Counted from the stretch's first letter, positions 8,419 through 16,854 are shown. The stretch is DNA of 64,000 bases from Microbacterium sp. oral taxon 186 str. F0373 (GCF_000411455.1 NZ_KE150457.1:1266023-1330022); one strand, 5' to 3'. Made by a program: numbers and translations. Notes: a model not told the origin generated them from the letters alone.

Positions 8419-9503
8419 CGCGGGTCTCCTTCCTCGGCGGCGACCGTGTCGCTGGGGTCGTCCTCGACCGCGTGGATGTACTCGGCGTCCTCGACGCCCG
8501 GCTCCGCGTCCTCCGGCGCGGTCGCGGCGGGAACGGCAGCGGCCGTGAGCGGCGGCGTGAGCGGGTCCGGAGCCGGTGCCGCCGGAGCCGCCGGCGTCGG
8601 CGCCTGCACCCGTGTGCCGTTCACCAGTTCGAGGAACACCTCCTCCAGCACCGGACCGCGCCGCTGCAGGTGCGACAGGGCGACTCCGGCCGCCGCAGCG
8701 ATGGCACCGAGATGGGCCGGCTCGGCGCCGCGCACGGTGAAGCCGGAGCGCAGGGGCGTGTACGCGATGCCCGCGGCATCCAGAGCATTCGCCAGCGCCG
8801 TGCGGTCGGGGGCATCGATGACCGTCGCCACGTCGTCCGCGCCGACCAGGTCGCCGATGTCACCCTCGTACACGAGCCGGCCGCGGGAGATGACCAGCAG
8901 CGCCGACACCGTCTGCTGCACCTCGGCGAGCATGTGCGAGGACACCAGCACCGTCCGTCCTTCGCCGGCCAGCTGGCCGAGGAAGCCGCGCAGCCACTTG
9001 ATCCCCTCGGGGTCCAGGCCGTTCGCGGGCTCATCGAGCACCAGCACGCCGGGATCTCCGAGCAGGGTGTACGCCAGGCTGAGGCGCTGACGCATGCCGA
9101 GCGAGAAACCGCCCACCTTGCGACCGGCGGCGTCGGCGAGCCCCACGAGGCCCAGGACCTCGTCCACTCGTCCGCGCGGGAGCCCGGCGGCCTGCACGGC
9201 GACGGTGAGGTGGCCGGCGGCGGTGCGACCCGGATGGAAGCTGGAGGCCTCGAGCGCGGCGCCCACCGTCTGCAGGGGATGGCGCAGCTCCGAGTAGCGC
9301 CGGCCGCCGATGGTGGCGCTGCCCGAGGTGGCGCGCACGAGCGCGAGCAGGATGCGCAACGACGTGGTCTTGCCCGCGCCGTTGGGGCCGAGGAAGCCGG
9401 TGACCCTGCCGGGCTCGACGCGGGCGGTGAAGTCGTCGACGGCGCGAACCGCGCCGAATGTCTTCGTGACCCCACGGAACTCGAGGAGGTGTCCTTCGGG
9501 CAT
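8415..9503 (-). CDS. ABC transporter ATP-binding protein
   Basis: The 362-residue ATPase carries Walker A GPNGAGKTTS, signature FSLGMRQRLSLA, Walker B VLVLDEPANGLDP and H-loop VLVSSHMLAEVQQ. After about residue 300 it has a long Ala/Pro-rich tail (QAPTPAAPAAPAPDP) and an acidic C-terminus, unusual for a simple DrrA/CcmA-type ATPase and probably disordered. ATG 9503 (MPEGHLLEF) is chosen over ATG 9509 because AGAGG lies six bases before the former and abuts the latter. It energises the permease encoded downstream. Confidence 0.87.
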   Translation of the reverse strand: MPEGHLLEFRGVTKTFGAVRAVDDFTARVEPGRVTGFLGPNGAGKTTSLRILLALVRATSGSATIGGRRYSELRHPLQTVGAALEASSFHPGRTAAGHLTVAVQAAGLPRGRVDEVLGLVGLADAAGRKVGGFSLGMRQRLSLAYTLLGDPGVLVLDEPANGLDPEGIKWLRGFLGQLAGEGRTVLVSSHMLAEVQQTVSALLVISRGRLVYEGDIGDLVGADDVATVIDAPDRTALANALDAAGIAYTPLRSGFTVRGAEPAHLGAIAAAAGVALSHLQRRGPVLEEVFLELVNGTRVQAPTPAAPAAPAPDPLTPPLTAAAVPAATAPEDAEPGVEDAEYIHAVEDDPSDTVAAEEGDPR

Positions 9504-9613
9504 CGTCATCCTCTCGTCATCGCCGACCATCGTCGGCCGTTGCCTCCATCCTGCCCGATCGGCCCGCGCCGGCCGGGTGCCCGCGCGGGAGGCGCCGAGA
9601 CCGACGGCGCGGG

Positions 9614-9619
9614 TAACGT
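9614..9619 (+). promoter_or_regulatory. -10 element (TAACGT), leaderless start of crotonase gene
   Basis: TAACGT lies seven bases before the GTG at 9627 with no Shine-Dalgarno between them. Confidence 0.45.
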
Positions 9620-9626
9620 TGCGAGC

Positions 9627-10694
9627 GTGAGCGATGCCGCCGAACCCACCGTGCTGGTCCGCACCGTCCGGGGAGTGGGCCACCTGACCCTCAACCGTCC
9701 GCGGGCTATCAACGCACTCGACCTGGGCATGATCCAGACGATCTCCGCCGCCCTGGACCGCTGGGAGCACGACGCCGACATCGAGGTGGTGCTGCTGGAC
9801 GGTGCGGGCGAGCGGGGCCTGTGCGCCGGGGGAGACGTGCGGGGCCTTCGCGAGTGGATCGTCGCCGGCCGGGTCGATGAGACCGCGCACTTCTTCCGCG
9901 CCGAGTACGCCCTGAACCTGCGTATCGCCACGTATCCGAAGCCGATCGTCGTCGTCGCCGACGGTGTGACGATGGGTGGTGGCATCGGGCTGGCCGGCCA
10001 TGCGGCGGTCCGTGTCGTCACGGAACGCTCGCGCCTGGCCATGCCCGAGACACGGATCGGTTTCACTCCGGATGTGGGCGGCTCGTGGCTGCTGGCGCAT
10101 GCGCCCGGACGGCTCGGCGAGTACCTCGCGCTGACCGGCGAGGCGATGGATGCCGCGGACGCCCTCGCTGCCGGCTTCGCCGATGCGCTGGTGCCGAGCG
10201 AGCGGATCGGAGACCTGCGCGCGGCGCTGGCCGATCGTGCCGACCCCGGGACCCCGGCCGAGATCGTGCTGCTGTTCGACGAGACGTCGGGGCCGTCTCG
10301 GCTCGTCGCGGCCCGTCCGTGGATCGACGACGCTTTCGCGGCCGACACCGTCGCCGAGATCATCGCGCGGCTGCGTGCGCGGCCCGAGGCGGATGCCGTG
10401 GCCACCGCCGAGACGCTCGCGGCGCTCGCGCCCACCGCGTTGACCGTCACGCTGGCCGCCGTCCGTGCCGCCCGGCGGTTGCCGGATCTTCGCGCCGCGC
10501 TCGCGCAGGAGTACGGCCTCGTGCTGTGGTTCGCCCAGACGCAGCCCGATCTGCCCGAGGGTATCCGGGCGCAGCTGGTCGACAAGGACCGCGACCCGCA
10601 CTGGCATCCGGCCGCGCTCGCCGACCTCGAGGACGGGCTGGCCGAGCGGGCGCTGGCGTTCGAGCCGCCACTGGCGCTGTGGGCGCCGCGATGA
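9627..10694 (+). CDS. 3-hydroxyisobutyryl-CoA hydrolase / enoyl-CoA hydratase family protein
   Basis: The 355-residue crotonase-fold protein is longer than a plain hydratase (about 260) and matches 3-hydroxyisobutyryl-CoA hydrolases of valine degradation. Key segments are HLTLNRPRAINALDLGM, the oxyanion-hole GERGLCAGGDVRGL, GVTMGGGIGLAGHAAVRVV and the HIBCH-specific AMPETRIGFTPDVGGSW. The GTG at 9627 follows TAACGT at leaderless spacing. The next gene starts inside its stop codon region (ATG 10691). The substrate is inferred from family resemblance; no valine-pathway gene is adjacent, although an mmsA lies at 60.7-62.2 kb. Confidence 0.82.
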   Translation: MSDAAEPTVLVRTVRGVGHLTLNRPRAINALDLGMIQTISAALDRWEHDADIEVVLLDGAGERGLCAGGDVRGLREWIVAGRVDETAHFFRAEYALNLRIATYPKPIVVVADGVTMGGGIGLAGHAAVRVVTERSRLAMPETRIGFTPDVGGSWLLAHAPGRLGEYLALTGEAMDAADALAAGFADALVPSERIGDLRAALADRADPGTPAEIVLLFDETSGPSRLVAARPWIDDAFAADTVAEIIARLRARPEADAVATAETLAALAPTALTVTLAAVRAARRLPDLRAALAQEYGLVLWFAQTQPDLPEGIRAQLVDKDRDPHWHPAALADLEDGLAERALAFEPPLALWAPR

Positions 10695-11527
10695 CGCGCA
10701 CGCGCGCGCACCGCAGGTGGTCGATCGGCGTCGCGATCGACCAGTTCTTCTTCGTCTTCGCGGGGCTGGCGGCCATCTGGCTCGCCTATCTGGGCTTCAC
10801 CGAGAGCTTCGCGGTCGGGTGGTGGGGCATCCTCGGCTTCCTGCTGTTCTGGCTGCTGCTGGCCTACCTCGTGCTGCCCCGACTGCACCGGATCCTGACG
10901 ACGATCTACGTGCCCGACTACTTCATCGGTCGCGCCCGTACGAGCGACGGGCTTCTCGGCGACCCTGTGAACCTCGCCTTCCTGGGAGACGGCGAGCAGA
11001 TCGAGCGGGCGATGCGGGCCTCGGGGTGGACCAAGGCCGATCCCGTCACCTTCGCGTCGTCCTGGCGCATCGTCACCTCGACCCTGCGTCGCCGCAGCTA
11101 CCACGAAGCCCCGGTGAGCCCCCTGTTCCTCTTCGGCCGTCAGCAGGACTTCGCCTATCAGCAAGAGGTCGACGGCAACCCGGCGCAGCGCCACCACGTG
11201 CGCTTCTGGAAATGTCCGGACGGGTGGCTGCTGCCGGGGGGCCGCCGCGTCGACTGGCTGGCGGCGGGCACGTTCGACACCTCGGTCGGGCTGTCGCTGT
11301 TCACCCTGCAGGTCACCCACCGCATCGACGCCGACACCGACGTCGAGCGCGATCACATCGTCGCCACTCTCCGAACCGGCGAGCCGGCCGTGCGGGTGGA
11401 CGTGATCGCGGACTTCTCCACGGGCTACCACGCCCGCAACGGCGGCGGGGACAGCATCCGCACCGATGGCGACCTGCCCGTGGTCGACGTGCGCGCCGTG
11501 CGCATCTCCGCGGAGGCCGTCGCATGA
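10691..11527 (+). CDS. LssY C-terminal domain membrane protein
   Basis: The 278-residue protein has two N-terminal transmembrane helices (FFFVFAGLAAIWLAYLGF and WWGILGFLLFWLLLAYLVL) and a globular C-terminal domain. The latter resembles the LssY_C domain found beside PAP2 phosphatases: PVNLAFLGDGEQIERAMRA, SPLFLFGRQQDFAYQQ, HHVRFWKCPDGWLL and WLAAGTFDTSVGLS. Here no PAP2 domain is attached. The ATG overlaps the upstream crotonase stop, and the following gene starts at its own stop (ATGA), so these genes form one transcription unit. The biochemical role of LssY_C is not known. Confidence 0.75.
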   Translation: MTRTRAHRRWSIGVAIDQFFFVFAGLAAIWLAYLGFTESFAVGWWGILGFLLFWLLLAYLVLPRLHRILTTIYVPDYFIGRARTSDGLLGDPVNLAFLGDGEQIERAMRASGWTKADPVTFASSWRIVTSTLRRRSYHEAPVSPLFLFGRQQDFAYQQEVDGNPAQRHHVRFWKCPDGWLLPGGRRVDWLAAGTFDTSVGLSLFTLQVTHRIDADTDVERDHIVATLRTGEPAVRVDVIADFSTGYHARNGGGDSIRTDGDLPVVDVRAVRISAEAVA

Positions 11528-12051
11528 GCGGGCAGCGGCACGTGCGGCCCGAGCGGCGGCCGTCCTACGAGCCGGTGACCCGGCTGCTGCAGCCGATCGC
11601 CCATGACCCGAAGATGCCGCGGCCGTCGACGACGGTGACCGGTGCCGCGCTGGTGCTGCTGAGCGCGCTCGTCGGGATCGCCTCGATGGTCGAGCTCGCG
11701 GTGAACTGGACGGGGTACGCGAGCCAGATCGTCCTCGATCTCGACGGCGGCGATGTCACCCCTGATCTGGCCGACGCCTCTCTCGCGGTCCTGCTCGTCG
11801 TGCTCGGTGCGGCCGTGGTGATCCAGCTCGTGTGCGTGATCCTGCTGTTCTTCGGCAGCAACCTCGCACGCGTCGCGGTGATGAGCGTCGCCACCCTGTC
11901 CATCGCCAGCGCCTTCGCGAGTTGGTGGGCGCGCGATCAGGAGATCACGCTGTTCACGACGCTGCCCGCCCTGGCGCTCGACATCCTCGTGCTGCTCGCC
12001 CTGTCCAGCCGCAGCGCTGCGGCGTACGCCCGTCGCAACGAGAAGCGCTGA
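11524..12051 (+). CDS. Hypothetical four-helix membrane protein
   Basis: The 175-residue protein has four predicted transmembrane helices, starting around TVTGAALVLLSALVGIASMV, LAVLLVVLGAAVVIQLVCVI, VAVMSVATLSIASAFASWW and LPALALDILVLLALSS. A cytosolic proline/arginine-rich N-terminus (RPERRPSYEPVTRLLQP) precedes them. I recognise no named family. It overlaps the LssY_C gene by four bases and is followed eight bases later by a J-domain gene, so it sits in the middle of an operon. Confidence 0.65.
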   Translation: MSGQRHVRPERRPSYEPVTRLLQPIAHDPKMPRPSTTVTGAALVLLSALVGIASMVELAVNWTGYASQIVLDLDGGDVTPDLADASLAVLLVVLGAAVVIQLVCVILLFFGSNLARVAVMSVATLSIASAFASWWARDQEITLFTTLPALALDILVLLALSSRSAAAYARRNEKR

Positions 12052-12059
12052 GAGGTCCC

Positions 12060-13007
12060 GTGTTCGACAGTCCCCTTTCCGCGTCCGCCTACGAGGTGCT
12101 CGGGGTCGCCGCGGGTGCCGCCGACGACGAGCTCCGCAAGGCGTATCGCCTGCGGCTGCGTCAGACCCATCCCGACACCGGCGGTGATGCCGCGCTCTTC
12201 GTCCAGGTGCAGCGCGCGTGGGAGCTCGTCGGCACGCCGGATGCCCGGAGCGCCTACGATCGCGGTCACGGTTTCGGCGCCTCGGCGCCGTCATACGGTC
12301 CGGACGGTGACGGCAGCGGCGCCGGCACGAGCTGGCGTCCGCCGTCGCGCCCGGCCGACACGCGCCCGCGGGCGCGTTCGTTCGGTCAACCCGGGGGCTG
12401 GCGCCGCGAGCGCTATCTGGATCTCATCCGCGAGTGGGCGGGGCGCGGCACCGCGCTGCCCGACCCGTACGACCCGGCGCTGGTGCGCGCGGCCCCGCGC
12501 GAGCTGAAGCGGATGCTCGCCGATGCCCTCGCCGAAGAAGCCAGTGCGCGTGTCATCGGTGACCTGGGAATGGGGTACACGGTGTGGCACGACGTCGCCG
12601 TGGACCCGCGTGATGCGTCCGTGAAGGTCGATCACATCGTGCTCGGACCGAGCGGCCTCTACGCTCTGCTCAGTGAGGATCTCGGTGGGCCGGTGCGACT
12701 GCGCCGCGGTGAGCTGATCGGTGACGGTGTCGAGGGTTCTCCGATCGCCGACCTGGTCACGGGGGCGCGCGTGCTGGCGCGCGCGGCGCGTGTCCGCTTC
12801 AGCGGCGCGATCGTCGTGCTGCCCGACGACGACGTCGTCAGCGCGATCGAGGAGATCGGCAAGGTGCGCTCGCTGCCGGTGGCGGTCGTCGCCCGTTCGG
12901 CGTTGGCGACGGTGCTCCGGCGGGGCCTGACCGGCGCCCGCGACATCGGCGGCAACGAGCTGTTCGACGTGCGCACGCGCCTGCAGCAGACCGTGCGCTT
13001 CGTCTGA
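12060..13007 (+). CDS. J-domain protein with NERD-like C-terminal domain
   Basis: The 315-residue protein begins with a DnaJ domain at residues 5-65 (SAYEVLGVAAGAADDELRKA, HPD signature in RQTHPDTGGD, closing WELVGTPDARSAYDRG). A Gly/Pro/Arg-rich linker spans about residues 70-115. From about residue 155, GMGYTVWHDVAVDP, VKVDHIVLGPSGLYALLSED and GAIVVLPDDDVVSAIEEIG look like a nuclease-related (NERD) domain core, with Asp in VDHIVLG in the expected place. The lysine of a usual 'E-x-K' triad is not obvious (LSEDLGG instead). J-domains recruit DnaK; the fusion partner is inferred. GTG start 12060 has GAGAGG just upstream. Confidence 0.7.
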   Translation: MFDSPLSASAYEVLGVAAGAADDELRKAYRLRLRQTHPDTGGDAALFVQVQRAWELVGTPDARSAYDRGHGFGASAPSYGPDGDGSGAGTSWRPPSRPADTRPRARSFGQPGGWRRERYLDLIREWAGRGTALPDPYDPALVRAAPRELKRMLADALAEEASARVIGDLGMGYTVWHDVAVDPRDASVKVDHIVLGPSGLYALLSEDLGGPVRLRRGELIGDGVEGSPIADLVTGARVLARAARVRFSGAIVVLPDDDVVSAIEEIGKVRSLPVAVVARSALATVLRRGLTGARDIGGNELFDVRTRLQQTVRFV

Positions 13008-13027
13008 GGGGCTTTCTGCTCGCCGTC

Positions 13028-13033
13028 TAGGGT
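13028..13033 (+). promoter_or_regulatory. -10 element (TAGGGT), leaderless start of SLC13 permease
   Basis: TAGGGT ends six bases before ATG 13040. The spacer GAGGGC is not a well-placed Shine-Dalgarno, so the transcript is likely leaderless. Confidence 0.5.
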
Positions 13034-13039
13034 GAGGGC

Positions 13040-14635
13040 ATGGACCCCGCCGGCTGGACCTTCGTGATCCTCGCGCTCGCGGTCATCGCGTTCGTCAGCG
13101 GCAAGGTGCCGTTGGCACTGGTCGCCGTGGGTGTCGCGCTCGCGCTCTGGGCCACCGGGGTGCTCACCCTCGGCGAGGCGTTCGCCGGGTTCGGCGACCC
13201 CACGGTGCTGTTCATCGCGTCGCTGTTCGTCGTGAGTGAAGCGCTGGATGCCACGGGTGTCACGGCCTGGCTGGGCCATCAGGTCGTCACCCGCGCGGGC
13301 GCGGGCAGGGCCCGTCTCACCGTCGTCATCGGCGCTCTGGCGGCCGTTCTCACCGCTTTCATCTCCATCAACGGCGCCGTCGCCGCACTGCTGCCGGTCG
13401 TGGTCGTCGTCGCCGTACGTGCCGGTATCGCCCCGTCGAAACTGCTGATCCCGCTGGCATTCGCCGCCAGTGCGGGGTCGCTGCTCACGCTCACCGGCAC
13501 CCCCGTGAACATCGTGGTCAGTGAGGCCGCCGTCTCCGCCGGCGGACGGGAGTTCGGCTTCTTCGAGTTCGCGCTCGCCGGCATCCCTCTCGTGGTGTGC
13601 ACCGTCGTCATCGTCGCGCTCGGCGGAGGACGGCTGCTGCCGTCTCGTGCTGCCGAACGTCTGACCGATCTCGCCCCCGATCCGCGCGCGCACGCTCAGA
13701 CCCTCCGCGACAGCTACGACGTCGACCTCGACACCGGCCGCCTGTTCAGCGTGCGCGAGGGCGTCGCCGAGGTGCTGGTCTCGCCCCGTTCGCGCCTCAT
13801 CGGGCGCACCGCATCCGCGGGCATGACCACGAGCGAGCAGAACCTGGTGATCCTCGCCGTCCGCCGCGGCGAGGAGGACGGGCCGAATGCCTCACGCGGC
13901 ACCGGTGTCGCCGGATCGCTCGTGTTGCGCGCGGGCGATGCGATGCTGGTGCAGGGGCCGTGGGCTGCGCTGATGCGCTACACCCAATCGCCCGACGTCA
14001 TCGCCGTCACACCTCCCCAGATCCTGCAGCGCGCGGTTCCCCTCGGCCGGGGCGCCAAACGGGCCATCGGCATCCTGGCGGTGATGGTCGTGCTGCTCGC
14101 GACGGGACTGGTTCCCGCGGCCGTGGCGGGACTGCTGGCGGCCGGCGCACTCGTGCTGACGCGGGTCTTGAGCGTTCCGCAGACCTATCGCGCCATCTCG
14201 TGGACCACCGTCATCCTCATCGCCGGGATGGTCCCGCTGTCTTCCGCCTTCGTGTCGACGGGCGCCGCCGACGTCGTCGCGGGCGCCGTTCTCGGCGTCA
14301 TCGGCACCGGTTCACCCCATCTGGCGCTGCTGGTGCTCTGCGTGCTGACGATGGTGCTCGGACAGTTCATCTCCAACGTCGCCACCGTCCTGGTCGTGAT
14401 CCCCATCGCCGTCGCGATCTCGCAGTCGCTCGAGGTGAGCGTGCAGCCGTTCATGATGGCGCTCACCGTCGCCGGAGCCGCGGCATTCCTCACTCCGGTC
14501 GCGACGCCCGCGAACCTCATGGTGATGCAGCCGGGCGGCTATCGATTCGGCGACTATGGCAGGCTCGGGTTGCCGCTGATGTTCGTGTACCTCGCGGTGG
14601 CTGTGCTCTATGTTCCGCTGATCTGGCCGTTCTGA
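13040..14635 (+). CDS. SLC13-family permease (DASS/ArsB-NhaD superfamily) with RCK_C-like loop
   Basis: The 531-residue permease has about 11-12 transmembrane helices. The repeated SLC13 signatures are GSLLTLTGTPVNIVVSE (first SNT-like hairpin) and AAFLTPVATPANLMVMQPGGY (second). A central cytosolic loop of about residues 205-315 (FSVREGVAEVLVSPRSRLIG, LVLRAGDAMLVQGPWAALM) is a TrkA-C/RCK_C-type regulatory domain, here a single copy. Members move dicarboxylates, sulfate or unidentified anions with Na+ or H+; the substrate cannot be read from the sequence. A leaderless promoter precedes it. Confidence 0.83.
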   Translation: MDPAGWTFVILALAVIAFVSGKVPLALVAVGVALALWATGVLTLGEAFAGFGDPTVLFIASLFVVSEALDATGVTAWLGHQVVTRAGAGRARLTVVIGALAAVLTAFISINGAVAALLPVVVVVAVRAGIAPSKLLIPLAFAASAGSLLTLTGTPVNIVVSEAAVSAGGREFGFFEFALAGIPLVVCTVVIVALGGGRLLPSRAAERLTDLAPDPRAHAQTLRDSYDVDLDTGRLFSVREGVAEVLVSPRSRLIGRTASAGMTTSEQNLVILAVRRGEEDGPNASRGTGVAGSLVLRAGDAMLVQGPWAALMRYTQSPDVIAVTPPQILQRAVPLGRGAKRAIGILAVMVVLLATGLVPAAVAGLLAAGALVLTRVLSVPQTYRAISWTTVILIAGMVPLSSAFVSTGAADVVAGAVLGVIGTGSPHLALLVLCVLTMVLGQFISNVATVLVVIPIAVAISQSLEVSVQPFMMALTVAGAAAFLTPVATPANLMVMQPGGYRFGDYGRLGLPLMFVYLAVAVLYVPLIWPF

Positions 14636-14652
14636 CGCCGCCGCGGGCGGGC

Positions 14653-16062
14653 TCAGGTCGCGAGTCCCCAGAGCTGCAGCGGGTGGGTGAGACGCCACCA
14701 CGCGTCGGGGTCGGGGATGTCGGCGGTCAGATGCACCCCGACGGTGGCCCCGCCCAGGGGGCCGCGCACCAGCACCTGCCCGACGGCGGCGTTCGCCGTG
14801 CGGGCCTGTCCCAGATCGAGCGTCGTGGTCGTGGTCGCGGCCGCGCCGTTCCAGAGGATCACGGCCGCGTCGGCATCCGTCACGATGTTCGCCGTCGCCC
14901 CCCAGGCGGTGCTCACGACGCCGGCGAGCGTGCCGGCCGGCAGCGTGAGGGGTGTGGAGACCTCGGCGGTGACCTCGGACAGCAGACGCGCCGTCTCCTG
15001 ATCGCGCGCCTCCGCCGTGGGCTGGCCGAGCGCGGTGGCATAGACGCGCACCGGCGTGGCGCCGACGGTGATGTCCTTCGCGGCGAGCAGGTTGTAGAAC
15101 GCCGCCAGACTGCCTGTCTTCAGGCCCACGACGCCGGGATCGCTCAGCAGATCGTTCGTGTTGGTGACCTCGCCCGCGCCGGGCAGTTCGACCGTGCGGG
15201 TGCGGGCGATCTCCGCGACCACCGGGTGGGCGAGGGCGATCTGTGCCAGGGTGACCAGGGCGGCCGGCTCGGCGGTGTTGGCGGGGTCGATTCCCGTCGG
15301 TTCGGACAGTGTGATCGCCCCGAGGCCGTGCCGGTCGAGCCAGGCCCGTGCGGCCTGCGCGAAGACCTCGTCGGTCGGCCAGAGGGTGCTGGCGAGTCGC
15401 TTGGTGTAGTTGCCCGCCGAGCCCATCAGAATGCCCTGCAGCATCTGGTACTCGCTGAGCGTGCCACCGACGGGCACATCCAGTGCCGATTCGTCGTCGG
15501 CCAGGTAGTCCCAGTAGGTCTGGCGGTCCCGCGAGGTGAAGGTGAACTCCGGCCCGGGCTGTCCGACGCTCAGCGGCATCTCGTCGAGGATCATCAGGAC
15601 GGTGACGACCTTGGAGATGCTCGCCATCGAGACGGGTGCGCTCGAGGATGCCGCGACGGCCTCGAATCCCGCGACGCCGACGGCGCCGGCGCCCGCGGAC
15701 GGCCACGCCACGGCCGACGCGGTGGCCACCGGACCGTCGGGCGTGATCTCGCGCACGGTCGGCGCCACGGCCCACAGCGGCCACAGGAGCGTCGCGGCCG
15801 CGTAGGCGCCGCAGACACCGACAGCGGTGAGCAGCGGCACGACCACGCCGGCGCGCAAGGGCGAACGCCGCGGACGCCTCTGCAGCAGGTCGGGCGCGGC
15901 GGTGGAGGCCGCCGACGTGTCCACCGCGTCGGTGACGGTCTCGTCGTCGACCCAGGCGAGCGCGCGGCGGCCCGCGCGATTGCGGACGACGATGGTGTCG
16001 GTCGGGGCGGTGCTCTCCCGCAGCGCGCGGCGCGACGGCGGGGGCGCGTCGTCCGAGGTCAC
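14653..16062 (-). CDS. D-alanyl-D-alanine carboxypeptidase-like (peptidase S11/PBP) membrane protein
   Basis: The 469-residue protein has a cytosolic N-terminus of about 75 residues, one transmembrane helix (AGVVVPLLTAVGVCGAYAAA) and an extracytoplasmic penicillin-binding domain. The SxxK motif is SISK within VSMASISKVVTVL and the KTG triad is VVGLKTGSLAAFYN. The middle SxN motif reads GSAGNYTK, so Ser-Ala-Gly-Asn rather than canonical S-x-N. DacB-type enzymes trim the peptidoglycan stem peptide. GTG 16062 follows TACGTT at leaderless spacing, and the promoter lies back-to-back with that of the thiamine operon. A short GC stem (14638-14650) separates it from the convergent SLC13 gene. Confidence 0.8.
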   Translation of the reverse strand: MTSDDAPPPSRRALRESTAPTDTIVVRNRAGRRALAWVDDETVTDAVDTSAASTAAPDLLQRRPRRSPLRAGVVVPLLTAVGVCGAYAAATLLWPLWAVAPTVREITPDGPVATASAVAWPSAGAGAVGVAGFEAVAASSSAPVSMASISKVVTVLMILDEMPLSVGQPGPEFTFTSRDRQTYWDYLADDESALDVPVGGTLSEYQMLQGILMGSAGNYTKRLASTLWPTDEVFAQAARAWLDRHGLGAITLSEPTGIDPANTAEPAALVTLAQIALAHPVVAEIARTRTVELPGAGEVTNTNDLLSDPGVVGLKTGSLAAFYNLLAAKDITVGATPVRVYATALGQPTAEARDQETARLLSEVTAEVSTPLTLPAGTLAGVVSTAWGATANIVTDADAAVILWNGAAATTTTTLDLGQARTANAAVGQVLVRGPLGGATVGVHLTADIPDPDAWWRLTHPLQLWGLAT

Positions 16063-16068
16063 CCGCCC

Positions 16069-16074
16069 AACGTA
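16069..16074 (-). promoter_or_regulatory. -10 element (TACGTT), leaderless start of carboxypeptidase gene
   Basis: On the minus strand TACGTT ends six bases before GTG 16062. It is 13 bases from the TATACT of the divergent riboswitch promoter. Confidence 0.45.
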
Positions 16075-16086
16075 CCCGTTCGCCGC

Positions 16087-16092
16087 TATACT
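16087..16092 (+). promoter_or_regulatory. -10 element (TATACT) of the TPP-riboswitch operon
   Basis: TATACT is close to consensus and ends about 11 bases before the first aptamer bases, so transcription would begin near 16099. No clear -35 is seen. Confidence 0.45.
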
Positions 16093-16103
16093 CGAGCGCA
16101 CAA

Positions 16104-16190
16104 CCACGGGAGTCCGGTGAGCCGGGCTGAGAGGAAGCGATCCACGCTTCGACCGTCGAACCTGATCCGGATCATGCCGGCGCAGGGAGG
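16104..16190 (+). promoter_or_regulatory. TPP riboswitch (THI element)
   Basis: The conserved thiamine-pyrophosphate aptamer cores are present in order: CGGGAGTCCGGTGAGCCGGG (first helix arm), CTGAGAGG, GACCGTCGAACCTGATCCGG and ATCATGCCGGCGCAGGGAGG. The last segment runs straight into the Shine-Dalgarno of the next gene (GGAGG 16186-16190, ATG 16198). Ligand binding would therefore hide the ribosome site, so translational repression by TPP is the likely mechanism. The downstream genes encode a thiamine-precursor ECF-type transporter, which fits. Confidence 0.93.
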
Positions 16191-16197
16191 AGAGAAT

Positions 16198-16854
16198 ATG
16201 CACGCGTCTGCGTCCCCGTCCACCGCCACCTCGTCGGATGCCGCGGCATCCCGTTCCCGCATCGGTGTCGGCCGTCTGCGCTGGAGAGTCGTCGACATCG
16301 TCGTCGCCAGCGTCATCGGCGTCGCATCGGGCCTGATCTTCCTGCTCTGGAACATCGGCTACCTCGGCCCCAAGAGCCTGCTCGACCCGCTGCTGCCCGG
16401 CATGCAGGGCCTGCTGGACGGTCCGTGGTTGTTCGCCGGCGTGCTCGGAGCGCTCATCATCCGCAAGCCCGGAGCGGCGCTGTACACCGAGACGCTCGCT
16501 GCCGTCGTCTCCGCCCTCGTCGGCAACCAGTGGGGCGGCTTCCTCACTCTGGAAGCCGGGCTGGTCCAGGGGCTCGGAGCCGAGCTCGTCTTCCTGCTGT
16601 TCCTCTACCGGGCGTGGAAGCTGCCGGTCGCGATCCTCGCCGGAGCCGGCGCGGCGATCGCGGGGGGCATCAACAACCTGATCCTCTGGTACGCCGGGGC
16701 CGACGCCGCGTTCACCGTGATCTACATGATCTGCACCACCCTCTCGGGCGCCGTCATCGCCGGAGCCCTGTCGTGGGTGCTCGCCCGGGGCCTTGCCGCG
16801 ACCGGTGCGCTGGATCGTTTCGCCGTGGGGCGCGAACGCCGCGACCTCGTCTGA
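16198..16854 (+). CDS. ykoE: ECF-type transporter substrate-binding (S) component, YkoE family (HMP/thiamine)
   Basis: The 218-residue membrane protein has a serine/alanine-rich N-terminus and about five or six transmembrane helices (VVDIVVASVIGVASGLIFLL, LPVAILAGAGAAIAGGINNL, IYMICTTLSGAVIAGALSWV). The combination LWNIGYLGPKSLLDPLLPGM and ETLAAVVSALVGNQWGG matches YkoE, the S-component of the YkoEDCF system for hydroxymethylpyrimidine and thiamine uptake. A TPP riboswitch lies directly upstream and the ATPase and T-component follow, so regulation and function agree. Confidence 0.9.
   Translation: MHASASPSTATSSDAAASRSRIGVGRLRWRVVDIVVASVIGVASGLIFLLWNIGYLGPKSLLDPLLPGMQGLLDGPWLFAGVLGALIIRKPGAALYTETLAAVVSALVGNQWGGFLTLEAGLVQGLGAELVFLLFLYRAWKLPVAILAGAGAAIAGGINNLILWYAGADAAFTVIYMICTTLSGAVIAGALSWVLARGLAATGALDRFAVGRERRDLV

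Noticed and set aside
13597..16854. Very long frames (over 1000 codons) crossing the SLC13, carboxypeptidase and riboswitch regions, with a similar one antisense to 14653-18138
   Set aside because: They are Arg/Pro/Gly-rich out-of-phase readings of high-GC genes, run through recognised genes and a riboswitch, and contain no domain; only the last 657 bases (ykoE) of the first are real.
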